Below are positions 1 to 7,526 of a DNA stretch of 14,361 nucleotides, piece after piece (position 1 is the first letter of the stretch; each line of letters begins with the position of its first letter). The DNA comes from an uncultured Gemella sp. (lineage in GTDB: Bacteria; Bacillota; Bacilli; Staphylococcales; Gemellaceae): positions 1-14,361 of the forward strand of contig CAKMQF010000033.1 of NCBI GenBank assembly GCA_927911745.1, read 5' to 3'. Both the position numbers and the translations under genes were made by a program. Under the pieces are notes generated by a model that was not told where the DNA came from, did no database searches, and saw only the letters and a list, made by a program, of their open reading frames with translations.

Positions 1-1
1 G

Positions 2-249
2 TGGAAAGGCTATAAAAAACATCCGAAGACATATATAGACGCGGTGTTGAATTTATCTGTATCATACTGGTATCCTTATAATTACGCAGACATCGCATAT
101 GTGTCTAATTATTATTATTCAATGTATAAAGGGAACAAAAAATTGGTTTGATGATGATAGAGTATTTTGATTCGGGATGGAATTTTAATTATCCTACAAA
201 AACTTTTAATAAGGTTTATGATAAGTTTTATAATTTAATGTCAAAGTAA
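2..249 (+). pseudogene. C-proximal fragment of a DUF6020-like membrane protein, frameshifted and truncated
   Basis: An open frame enters from the left edge and runs to a TGA at 149-151, encoding a segment with HPKTYIDAVLNLSVSYWYP. This resembles the extracytoplasmic Y-P..Y++A...GYWYP part of large DUF6020-type wall-glycan membrane proteins. A second frame, open from about 130, continues with YFDSGWNFNYPTKTF and then KVYDKFYNLMSK, ending at TAA 247-249. One more A in the A6 run at 137-142 would join the two frames as ...GNKKIGLMMIEYFDSG. The last membrane helices expected in the family are absent. The piece points right, towards the minus-strand gene that looks like the N-terminal part of the same family, so the two are tail to tail. 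The family assignment is from recalled motifs, not a search. Confidence 0.45.
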
Positions 250-1330
250 TAATAAGCGCAATTCCTACATATTTCATTACTTTCAATCTATTAGTTTTAC
301 TATATATTAATATAGCTATCATACCTACAACTATATATATCACCGCTTTCCTGTGCAACATATATACCCCAAAGAAAGACACAACAAAAATAATTAAAGA
401 ATACCTACTATTGAAAAATTCCTCTGATTTATACATTATCATTACCATACACAAGAAAAAGATCATCAGAAAATTCATTAAGAATGTATCTTTATACATT
501 GTGAAACTCGTGACAATAAAATTAGGGAAGAAAGTATAAAATATATATAACCCTCTCTTTAACCAAATATTAATTTCAAAAGTCTCAAAGATTTTATAAA
601 GTACATAGACTACCGTTACAGAAGTAAATACTAATGTGACAAAGTTAAAAATAGCTACCCCTATACCTACACCACCGAAAAATTTCCAACCAAGTTTTGT
701 AAATAAACTTACAAACAATGTATAAACATATGGATGGGAATTACTTAATGGGTAATATCCTAAACCTTCTCCTATAATATACATACTATCCCAAGTTGTT
801 ACTCCAGGGAAAAATACAATAAAACCTAATATACGTATTAATAGAAATGGAATCAACATTTTAAAATATAATAACTTATTAAATACTTGTTTTTCTTTAA
901 TACCCACTAATTCAACTTTATTATATCGATTATATAATAATACCAATAATTTTTTTATAGCTACAAATGATATAGTTACTAAGATTAAAAAACTTACTAT
1001 TGAGTATCTTCCTACAACACCTCTTAAAGTAGATTGAGTATACGTGATATCACTTCCTACTATATGTATTAATGCAAGTATGATACTAAAAATAGTAATT
1101 ATTCTATTCTCTCTTCTATTTATTTTCTCACTTTTATTTTTCTGTAAAAAATAAAATGAAAATAAAAATAACACTGTTGTTATTATTGAATCAGCTTGAA
1201 AAAGTTCTAAAAACGACTTAAAATCCACTATTTTTACAGTTTTATTGAATGTTAACATTAACGTTAAACAATAAGCTAATATAACATTATTAGCTATCGT
1301 TCTATATTTATCATCTATACTTCTCATCAT
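206..1330 (-). CDS. DUF6020-like polytopic membrane protein, C-terminally truncated
   Basis: This 374-residue protein is very hydrophobic, with about nine or ten predicted membrane segments. After the first helices comes a loop with FFPGVTTWDSM...GYYPLSNSHPYVYT, which matches the Asp and His-Pro loop of DUF6020-like proteins with a GT-C-like membrane layout, probably involved in surface glycan assembly or transfer. Members are usually longer, with an extracytoplasmic domain and more helices after the point where this one stops. Here the frame ends right after a helix (YVGIALIITLTLN) with a short non-conserved tail. The start ATG overlaps the stop of the upstream glycosyltransferase gene (ATGATGA), so translation is probably coupled. 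The region before the stop also encodes, on the other strand, the end of a related C-terminal fragment, which suggests a rearrangement breakpoint near 225-250. The function is not proven. Confidence 0.6.
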   Translation of the reverse strand: MMRSIDDKYRTIANNVILAYCLTLMLTFNKTVKIVDFKSFLELFQADSIITTVLFLFSFYFLQKNKSEKINRRENRIITIFSIILALIHIVGSDITYTQSTLRGVVGRYSIVSFLILVTISFVAIKKLLVLLYNRYNKVELVGIKEKQVFNKLLYFKMLIPFLLIRILGFIVFFPGVTTWDSMYIIGEGLGYYPLSNSHPYVYTLFVSLFTKLGWKFFGGVGIGVAIFNFVTLVFTSVTVVYVLYKIFETFEINIWLKRGLYIFYTFFPNFIVTSFTMYKDTFLMNFLMIFFLCMVMIMYKSEEFFNSRYSLIIFVVSFFGVYMLHRKAVIYIVVGMIAILIYSKTNRLKVMKYVGIALIITLTLNYKTYHKPY

Positions 1331-2398
1331 TTCCTAAACACCCATCTTCTTTGAATTTGATAACTGATGAAAAATAACAGCGTATCTACTATGATTTTTA
1401 TAACTGTTTCTGATCCACCTAGTAGATGCCATATTATTGCTACCAATGCCGCAGACATACACATTTGAATCGCTGCTAAACTATAATACTTCATTATAGT
1501 TTTTCTTATACTTTTCTCTCCATTAAACACAAAGTTTTTGTTCATCGTAAAATTAAAATACGAAGAAAATATTCTAGCTAATACTGTCGAAACAATAATA
1601 GGTACTGTTCCTCTATTGATTCCTATCGCTAACGCAATCCACAGTATAATCTGGAATAATCCTATATCAACTATGAATGATGATAATGATGACAGTAAAT
1701 ATTTGAAAAATGAACCAAATATTACTTTATATATTTTTAGTGAATCCTTTATAGGATTAAAGTGTGTTTCTGCATTATTATCATAGTATATAGTCTCAAT
1801 TGTAGTCTCAGCTATACTAATATTTTCTTCAAAAGTATGAATCAACATTTTTGTTTCATATTCAAATCTTTCTCCTGGAATATCAATCATTCCTTTTAAT
1901 ATCCTTTTTGGGAATCCTCTTAGTCCTGTTTGAGTATCAGTTATACTTCTTCCGTAAAAAATTCTAAATACCGCTTTAGTCAATTTATTACCAAATTTAC
2001 TCTTAGGCGGTACATTATCCGAATCAAAATCACGACAACCTAATATCAACGACTCCGGATGTTTATCAATTTCCTCAACCATTGAAATAACATCCTCCAC
2101 TCTATGTTGTCCATCTGAATCAGCAGTTACTAATCCGTTATATTCTTTTACATCTGGCATTGTTAAGAAATAGTTGAATGCATTCTTCAATGCTCTTCCC
2201 TTACCAAGGTTTTTAGCGTGTGTTAACAATTGGCATCCATATTTTTCTTTTAATTCTGCAAAGATGCGTTTGAATTTTTTTACTACTTCCATCATCTACT
2301 ATTAAAATATCTTCTAATCCAGATGACCTTAACCTCTCTACATAATTTATTAATTCTTCAGGAGGATTCAACGCTGGAATCACTATTAATGTTTTCAT
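1327..2398 (-). pseudogene. Glycosyltransferase family 2 / GtrA fusion protein, interrupted by a 1-nt frameshift
   Basis: The first frame (2398 down to 2213) begins MKTLIVIPALNPPEEL and carries LIVDDGSS, the nucleotide-binding start of a GT2 enzyme. The second frame (to 1327) continues with LTHAKNLGKGRALKNAF, the DxD-like VTADSDGQH and ITDTQTGLRGFP, as in dolichol-phosphate-mannose-synthase-like GT2 domains. A GtrA-type four-helix membrane domain makes up the last ~130 residues (FIVDIGLFQ..., ending RRWVFRK). The frames meet at seven As (T7 on the plus strand, 2275-2281); with six As the protein reads SSKKFKRIFAEL without a break and would be 356 residues. The start is set by AGGAG seven bases upstream. 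Such fusions make a polyprenyl-phosphate sugar and flip it for surface glycan decoration, which suits the coupled downstream membrane gene. The frameshift may be real, phase-variable or a sequencing error. Confidence 0.8.
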
Positions 2399-2420
2399 TT
2401 ATTTCTCCTATTTTTTATTA

Positions 2421-2440
2421 CTGTACGTATTATAACATTT
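2421..2440 (-). promoter_or_regulatory. Extended -10 promoter for the GT2/GtrA operon
   Basis: On the minus strand TGTTATAAT gives a perfect -10 hexamer (plus 2429-2434) with a TG extension, about 30 bases before the start codon. A TTTAAC-like -35 lies 17 bases upstream but is weak. Short direct repeats of GTTAAA (AGTTAAAGTTAAAGTAAA, 2446-2463) cover the -35 region and could be a binding site. Confidence 0.55.
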
Positions 2441-2478
2441 ATTTAGTTAAAGTTAAAGTAAATCTAAACACTCCCTCC

Positions 2479-2505
2479 TATACCATTCTATTATTTTATG
2501 GTATA
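2479..2505. promoter_or_regulatory. Inverted repeat just upstream of the acyltransferase gene
   Basis: TATACCAT (2479-2486) and ATGGTATA (2498-2505) are perfect inverted arms around an 11-base loop. They sit 32 bases before the acyltransferase start and downstream of the divergent minus-strand promoter. This could be an operator or a leader hairpin. The right arm overlaps AT-rich hexamers that could serve as a -10, but I cannot assign a clear plus-strand promoter. Confidence 0.35.
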
Positions 2506-2537
2506 TTATTATTGATTATTTTTTTATGAGGTTATTT

Positions 2538-3587
2538 ATGAATCATTCAAAACGAAATATTACTATTGATATTATCAAAGTTATATCCCTACTTTTAGTT
2601 ATCGGGGTCCACTTTTTCCTTTATACGAAGTATTACTCTATAACATACTCAATCTCTAATTCTATTTTCATAGCTGTACGGAATATATGTATGGCGTGTG
2701 TGCCCTTATTTATTATAGTTACTGGGTATTTAAACAAAAATAAAATTTGGAGTAAAAAATATTATCTTAATATCGGCCGTGTGTATTTATTGTATTCACT
2801 TGCTATGTTTATTTTGACACTAGTAGATAGTAAGTATGTGGTCAATACAACATTATTTAAAACCGCTCTTATTAATATACTAAATTATAAGTACTATGGT
2901 TGGTATATCACCATGTATGTTGGATTAATGCTACTTGCTCCTATAATAAATATAGCATTCAAAAACATGAATGAATCTATAAGAAAATATACTATTATAA
3001 ATATTATTTTAGCTATCTCTATTCCAGTTACTCTTGTAGATTTATTTTCTAATGTTAGATATTCTATATTGGCGCATATTTTACCTAACTGGTGGTACTA
3101 TACATGGCCTCTTATGTACTACATGATTGGAGTAGCTTTTTCTTACAACAAAAATATTCTAAAAGATTTTTTCTCTAACTCAAAAATTTTATTTTGGATA
3201 ACTCTTATAATAAGTACACTAGCATATAATTTTTTTGATATACATTTAGAATCAGTGCTACATGTTAATATCTTCATCGTAATTATCACAACATGCATTT
3301 TTTCATGGTTGCTTAATCTCGATATTAATGTGAATTCAAAACTTAGACCTGCCATCATTTTCGTATCAAATAATACTTTATTAACCTACTTACTTTCATA
3401 TATTGTAGACAATATTACATACCCTTTTGTAAATCAGATTACTAATATGAACATGAGGTTCAGTATGTTCCCAATCGTCGTAGTCCTGAACTTTATACTA
3501 ACTATAATTCTTGTTATAATCGTAAGGGGGTTATTATCAATATTACAAAAGATATACCTTCTTAGTAAGATTACTTCTACAAAATAA
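2538..3587 (+). CDS. Acyltransferase family 3 membrane protein (surface-glycan O-acetyltransferase type)
   Basis: This is a 349-residue, strongly hydrophobic protein with about ten predicted membrane helices. Its first helix region (ITIDIIKVISLLLVIGVHFF) matches the acyltransferase-3 signature: an Asp/Lys cytoplasmic start and a conserved His at about residue 25. The second helix pair has the typical CVPLFIIVTGYL. Members move acetyl or similar groups across the membrane onto wall or surface polysaccharides. The start chosen is the ATG at 2538, preceded by GAGG six bases upstream; an in-frame ATG at 2526 has no ribosome site and itself contains that GAGG. It is transcribed away from the GT2/GtrA and DUF6020-like genes and ends in a shared hairpin terminator. 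Context points to modification of a surface glycan, but the acceptor cannot be read from the sequence. Confidence 0.8.
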   Translation: MNHSKRNITIDIIKVISLLLVIGVHFFLYTKYYSITYSISNSIFIAVRNICMACVPLFIIVTGYLNKNKIWSKKYYLNIGRVYLLYSLAMFILTLVDSKYVVNTTLFKTALINILNYKYYGWYITMYVGLMLLAPIINIAFKNMNESIRKYTIINIILAISIPVTLVDLFSNVRYSILAHILPNWWYYTWPLMYYMIGVAFSYNKNILKDFFSNSKILFWITLIISTLAYNFFDIHLESVLHVNIFIVIITTCIFSWLLNLDINVNSKLRPAIIFVSNNTLLTYLLSYIVDNITYPFVNQITNMNMRFSMFPIVVVLNFILTIILVIIVRGLLSILQKIYLLSKITSTK

Positions 3588-3588
3588 T

Positions 3589-3635
3589 TAATAAGAGCTT
3601 TAGCTCACCTAACCAGTGAACTAAAGCTCTTATTA
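3589..3635. terminator. Bidirectional terminator between convergent genes
   Basis: A 15-bp perfect stem (3589-3603 with 3621-3635, AATAAGAGCTTTAG core) has a smaller TCAC/GTGA pairing in its loop. T-rich flanks lie on both sides, and it sits just after the acyltransferase stop and just beyond the end of the convergent minus-strand gene. Confidence 0.8.
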
Positions 3636-3663
3636 TTATATTAATTCTTTTTATAATTTCTTC

Positions 3664-4311
3664 CTATTCGTCTTGCAAATCGCTTATAAGCGGAAGTGAC
3701 GGAACCCAAGCTCCATCATTTCCTACATAATAGCGGCCACCATCCACATATCTATTAGTAACCATTCTTCCATCTGATCCCAACCAGTAATTTCCTGCCC
3801 ATGCATTTCTTACTGCTAATCCATTTTTATAGTAGTACCAAGATCCACTTTCTTTTTGCCATCCTGATTTATTTTCGTAGCCTTTTATCCATGCTCCGTC
3901 ACTTCCTACGTAGTAACGATTGTTATCTACCCAGCTGTTTGTCACCATTCTTCCATCTGATCCTAGCCAGTAGTTTCCTGCCCATGCATTTCTTACTGCT
4001 AATCCATTTTTATAGTAGTACCAAGCATCACCACTCTTTACCCAACCATTTTGAGCATGTTGAGTGTGTTGAGCACGTGGTTTATATTGTCCATTTGATT
4101 TACTGATTTCACATGCTATTCCATCACCATCTCTATCTAGATGTCTTGAATAACCGTCTTCCCCTACTCGAATATCTCCGTATCCTTGGTTCCACGCTTC
4201 TTTACAACTATGGAATGTAACTGCTTGTGCCTGTGGACTTGCTCCCTCTCCTATACCTGCTACTAATGACGCAACCGCTACAATACTTAATAATCTTCTC
4301 TTTTTATTCAT
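3664..4311 (-). CDS. Secreted Excalibur-domain protein with choline-binding-like repeats
   Basis: The 215-residue product has a signal peptide (MNKKRR, hydrophobic core, likely cleavage after AQA at residue 30). An Excalibur calcium-binding motif follows at about 36-68, ending DRDGDGIACE. From residue 89 onward are aromatic/glycine-rich repeats of the choline-binding (CW/GW) kind: GWVKSGDAWYYYKNGLAVRN and WLGSDGRMVTN, repeated 61 residues later with 27 consecutive identical residues. Such repeats anchor proteins to choline-decorated teichoic acids or related wall glycans. The Excalibur motif alone has no known catalysis, so the protein may be a wall-bound adhesin or calcium-dependent surface factor. 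The start is supported by AAGGAGAG before the ATG. It is monocistronic, with a hairpin terminator beyond the stop. It ends abruptly after the second repeat set (SLPLISDLQDE), shorter than typical choline-binding arrays. Confidence 0.75.
   Translation of the reverse strand: MNKKRRLLSIVAVASLVAGIGEGASPQAQAVTFHSCKEAWNQGYGDIRVGEDGYSRHLDRDGDGIACEISKSNGQYKPRAQHTQHAQNGWVKSGDAWYYYKNGLAVRNAWAGNYWLGSDGRMVTNSWVDNNRYYVGSDGAWIKGYENKSGWQKESGSWYYYKNGLAVRNAWAGNYWLGSDGRMVTNRYVDGGRYYVGNDGAWVPSLPLISDLQDE
3761..4025 (-). repeat. Two near-identical 82-bp in-gene direct repeats (183-bp period)
   Basis: Bases 3761-3842 and 3944-4025 are almost identical (three differences seen). The 183-bp offset is 61 codons, so recombination between the copies would add or remove a repeat without changing frame. 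Confidence 0.8.
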
Positions 4312-4439
4312 TAAACCGCTCTCCTTTATTTCATTATATTTACATATTACTATATATGGTATACATTTTCAAATATAATCATAAAGAGAATCTCAAATAA
4401 GTAATACGTATTTTTCTAGATTTAAGTTATCTATACAGC

Positions 4440-4475
4440 AAAACTCGAGTCTAGATTCATCCAGACTCGAGTTTT
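4440..4475 (-). terminator. Hairpin terminator downstream of the P-type ATPase gene
   Basis: A 13-bp perfect stem (AAAACTCGAGTCT, 4440-4452, with 4463-4475) and a 10-base loop lie about 120 bases beyond the ATPase stop and upstream of the excalibur gene. T-runs are short on both strands; TTTT on the minus side is part of the stem. Confidence 0.65.
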
Positions 4476-4478
4476 ATT

Positions 4479-4536
4479 ATTTAGTTTACATACTGCGACG
4501 GTTAAGACGATTAATAATAGTAATTTAGTTTACATA
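4479..4536. repeat. 14-bp direct repeat ATTTAGTTTACATA, two copies
   Basis: ATTTAGTTTACATA occurs at 4479-4492 and again at 4523-4536, 44 bases apart, between the terminator and the end of the ATPase gene. No function is evident. Confidence 0.5.
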
Positions 4537-4594
4537 TTCAAAAGAAGAGTCACCTTCTTCCTAACATAATCAGCTCATCACCTTTTCATCTTCT

Positions 4595-6649
4595 CTACTT
4601 AATATTAAAATTCTTAAGTACGATACTAAATGTTGTTAGATTGTGCAGTAATGCTAGTAAGTTCGATGGTAATACATTTATTAATCCTAAGAATATCAGT
4701 GAACTATTAATCGATACCGTACTCTTAACATTGTTGCTCATTTGTGCACGTAATGTTTTTGAAACATCTGATAATAGTAATAATGAGTTTAGTGAATCTG
4801 ATTTTAGGACAACATCACTAATTTGTTTTGAAAGATCAGCACTTTCGCTCATAACGATACTTACGTCACTTTCTGATAATGCCGCTGAGTCATTCAGACC
4901 ATCACCTATCATTAGTACGTGTCTTCCTTGTTCTTTTTCACTCTTAATGTATTCAAATTTCGTAACTGGTGTCATACTTGTATGTACTTCATCGAAAGTT
5001 ACATCTTTTAAAATTTTCTTAGTTCTAATTTCATTATCCCCTGTTAAAAGAACTACCTTTTTACCTCTATTTCTAAGTTCAGTTAATACTGCGCTAGCTT
5101 CACCTCTTAATGGGATATCTACACAGAAAATTGAGATCAATTTTTCTTTATACCCTAAGAATAATAGATTATATTGTTCTTGTTTTTCGGCTATAATTTG
5201 TTCTTGCTCAGCAGTAACAACTACACCTTCGTCTTTTAGCAATTGTCTACTTCCGATAACTACCTTTTCTCCGTCGATATGAGATACTATCCCTTTTGAA
5301 GCTATGTGATATAGCTCTGTATGCATCTCTTCATGCTCAATTCCATCTTCTTCTGCCTTACTTACAACGGCACTGGCAATCGGATGATAGATGTGCTCCT
5401 CTAAACACGCTCCAATTCTAAGAACTTCTTCATAAGAATATTCATAAAATGGTAGTACTTCCTGAATATACGGTTTAGATACTGTGATTGTTCCTGTTTT
5501 ATCAAAAACAAATGTATCTATATCCTCATATTTATCAAGGGTTACTGAATTTTTCACCACGATTTTTTGATCAATTAGGTTTTTTATAGTAGTTAGATAT
5601 GCTACAGGTGTTGATAATTTTAATGCACATGAGTAATCTACTAGTAAAAACGACATCGCCTTCGCAAATGATCTTGTAAATAAATATGTTAGTCCCATCG
5701 CTAGGAAATTATATTTTACTATACTGTCAGCTAATTTGATATATTTGTAATGATATGTATCCTCTCTATTTTCAGAATCTTTCATCAGTTGAATTAAATG
5801 TTGGATACGACCATTGACCTGTGGGTTTTCAACTCTTAGTTTAATCTCACCGTTAACAACTATCGTGTTAGAATAGACCTCATCTCCAATATTCTTAACA
5901 ACTGGGAAACTTTCTCCTGTCAATGAACTTTCATCAACACTAGCTCCCCCATTCATTACAATACCATCAAATAAGATTTCATTTCCTTCTGAAACTAGAA
6001 TAATATCGCCTTTTTTCACCTCTGCACAAGTTACTTTTCTATTACCTTCTTCTTCAACAAGCCATATTTCTCTATCCATAGAAGTTAGGCTTTGTTCAAG
6101 TACTTTTACAGATTTTTTCTCAGACCAGTTGTTTAACGCTTCTCCTAATTCTAGGATGAACATAATAGAACTTGCCGTTTCACGAGCACCTGTTGCTAAT
6201 GAAACTAGAATTGCTGCAGAGTCGAGAGTTTCCATAGTAATTTGCTTGCGTCCTAATAATTTCAGCGTATCTTTTAAATATCCTGATGCTTTCCACCATG
6301 TATGAATAGCTCTTAGTGGTAACGGCACGAATAATTTAGACATCACACGCCAAAACATGGCATCTACAATTATTGAATAAGGACTTTCTTCAGCTACTAC
6401 TACTGGATTTTCATAACAGTCTCTTACTTTTTCTTTATCTACTAATTTAAAGAATTCTTGTAAACAACTGTTGCAGCCATCTTTAAACATAACGACAAAA
6501 GTGTACTCATCTTGATAAAAGTCCACTTTTTGTATATTCTCGATTTTTGATGCCTGTTCTTTAAAATATACTTTTACATCTGGTGTTAAGCGAAAATCAG
6601 CTCTAACCCTCGCTCTTGCACTTGAAAGATGTAGTATTTTAAAATCCAT
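4595..6649 (-). CDS. Heavy-metal P1B-type ATPase with N-terminal CxxC domain and SC-A membrane motif
   Basis: This 684-residue ATPase has every soluble P-type landmark: DESSLTGES (actuator, about 239-247), the phosphorylation site DKTGT (Asp 383), the metal-ATPase His-Pro pair (422-423), TGDN (536-539) and GDGLND (582-587). The C-terminal two helices end LLALLHNLTTFSIVLKN, as in P1B pumps. The ion-binding helix normally has CPC before the phosphorylation domain; here it reads DYSCALKLSTP (about 338-348), keeping one Cys and no preceding Pro. The first ~90 residues form a divergent metal-binding domain with CNSC at 59-62. It therefore exports a transition metal, but the altered motif does not tell which. 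It follows the small DUF6110 gene by 26 bases with AGAGGAAA as ribosome site, in one operon. Family and role are secure; substrate is not. Confidence 0.9.
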   Translation of the reverse strand: MDFKILHLSSARARVRADFRLTPDVKVYFKEQASKIENIQKVDFYQDEYTFVVMFKDGCNSCLQEFFKLVDKEKVRDCYENPVVVAEESPYSIIVDAMFWRVMSKLFVPLPLRAIHTWWKASGYLKDTLKLLGRKQITMETLDSAAILVSLATGARETASSIMFILELGEALNNWSEKKSVKVLEQSLTSMDREIWLVEEEGNRKVTCAEVKKGDIILVSEGNEILFDGIVMNGGASVDESSLTGESFPVVKNIGDEVYSNTIVVNGEIKLRVENPQVNGRIQHLIQLMKDSENREDTYHYKYIKLADSIVKYNFLAMGLTYLFTRSFAKAMSFLLVDYSCALKLSTPVAYLTTIKNLIDQKIVVKNSVTLDKYEDIDTFVFDKTGTITVSKPYIQEVLPFYEYSYEEVLRIGACLEEHIYHPIASAVVSKAEEDGIEHEEMHTELYHIASKGIVSHIDGEKVVIGSRQLLKDEGVVVTAEQEQIIAEKQEQYNLLFLGYKEKLISIFCVDIPLRGEASAVLTELRNRGKKVVLLTGDNEIRTKKILKDVTFDEVHTSMTPVTKFEYIKSEKEQGRHVLMIGDGLNDSAALSESDVSIVMSESADLSKQISDVVLKSDSLNSLLLLSDVSKTLRAQMSNNVKSTVSINSSLIFLGLINVLPSNLLALLHNLTTFSIVLKNFNIK

Positions 6650-6675
6650 CTTATTTTTCCTCTAATTCTTGAAGA

Positions 6676-6933
6676 TTATTTTCTCTTTTTTCTTTTTTCG
6701 TATAAATCTTTAGCATCTGCTACTACATCATCAGCATGTTGTTTGATGTTTGATACTGTTCCTTCTACTCCATCTTTTGCTTTATATAATTTTGATAAAA
6801 CAACTGAGTAACCTTTCTTCGCATCTTTACTTGCTAGAAGTTTAAGACCTAAAGTTCCGAATGCTACCCCTCCTGCGAATACTCCTGGTGTTTTAAGTGC
6901 AGCTTTTGCTACTTTTAATGCTTTGATTGACAT
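6676..6933 (-). CDS. DUF6110 family small membrane protein, partner of the P-type ATPase
   Basis: This 85-residue protein has a short basic/amphipathic start, one glycine-rich membrane segment (about 16-34, GVFAGGVAFGTLGLKLLASK), a conserved SKDAKK, and a charged helical cytoplasmic tail ending in KRKKRK. This is the pattern of DUF6110, a small Firmicute family. It is the first gene of a two-gene operon with the ATPase, with a strong AAGGAGG site before the ATG. Mycobacterial DUF1490 (PacL) proteins have a similar size, layout and position next to metal P-type ATPases, where they act as scaffold and metal-handling partners. A similar job here is my inference; no Cys/His metal site is visible in the tail. 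Confidence 0.75.
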   Translation of the reverse strand: MSIKALKVAKAALKTPGVFAGGVAFGTLGLKLLASKDAKKGYSVVLSKLYKAKDGVEGTVSNIKQHADDVVADAKDLYEKRKKRK

Positions 6934-6968
6934 ATTTAATTCCTCCTTATATACTTTGTATTTATATT

Positions 6969-6997
6969 ATTATATCACTTTAGAAATTATATGTAAA
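6969..6997 (-). promoter_or_regulatory. Sigma-A-type promoter of the DUF6110-ATPase operon
   Basis: Read on the minus strand: TTTACA (plus 6992-6997), exactly 17 bases, then a perfect TATAAT (plus 6969-6974), about 36 bases before the DUF6110 start. This is the best promoter in the window. Confidence 0.8.
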
Positions 6998-7402
6998 TCC
7001 TAATATATCAAGCTTTATCTAATATTCTTTGGTATTCTAAAGACTTCATATTCTGAAAATATTTTTACTTCATAAATTGTTTGTATAGACAAAAATTTAA
7101 TGTTTTATTCTAACTTAACTACTTTTGAAAATTTGCATTATCTTACAGTTTTACAATATATTCCACCTATATTTCATAATAATTTAACTCTAAAAACACC
7201 ATATCTCATAAATTTTCACCAGGAAAACTTAAATTTCCAAAGAAATATTTCTTCTCTTTACTGTAGTGAACAAACTTGTTTATTAATATAAGATTTATCA
7301 TAATTTTTTTTACAATTTACTGTTATACTAGACTGAATATTTAAATAATGCATTAATAATATTCAAATAAGTATTTTTATCAACTCGCAACTTAATTTAT
7401 GT
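6998..7402. other. Long divergent intergenic region, no gene seen
   Basis: This AT-rich stretch separates the minus-strand metal operon from the plus-strand YabN operon. A 63-codon open frame (7100-7291) lacks a ribosome site and has no recognisable features. Near 7335-7364 lies an imperfect dyad: GAATATT and AATATTC arms around TAATGCATTA, about 40 bases upstream of the YabN -10. It might be an operator, but AT-rich sequence yields such dyads by chance. Confidence 0.4.
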
Positions 7403-7408
7403 TATAAT
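7398..7408 (+). promoter_or_regulatory. Extended -10 promoter of the YabN-MnmM-CYTH operon
   Basis: TGTTATAAT (TATAAT at 7403-7408) is an extended -10 with no good -35. Transcription would begin near 7415, past the ATG at 7413, so the protein must start at the later ATG (7527), which has AAGGAG. The leader is about 110 bases. Confidence 0.5.
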
Positions 7409-7526
7409 AACAATGTTAAACAAAGAAATTGACTCAACAAAATTAATTCCCCTCGGGATCACAATTTTTGAGTTACTATATTTAAGATTAAAAAAAATAG
7501 ACCAAACATACAATAAGGAGAACCCC

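Noticed and set aside
3801..4106. 101-codon plus-strand frame opposite the Excalibur gene
   Set aside because: Antisense shadow of the repeats; its own internal repetition merely mirrors the coding repeats.
4641..5282. 213-codon plus-strand open frame opposite the ATPase
   Set aside because: It is the antisense shadow of the well-supported ATPase gene and its translation has no protein family character.
7100..7291. 63-codon plus-strand open frame as a gene
   Set aside because: No ribosome site, AT-rich random-looking composition and no recognisable motif; it lies in a divergent promoter region.
7413..7526. N-terminal extension of the YabN-like protein from ATG 7413
   Set aside because: The likely -10 at 7403-7408 would start transcription at or after this ATG, there is no ribosome site, and the family begins at the IIGLGP segment right after ATG 7527.
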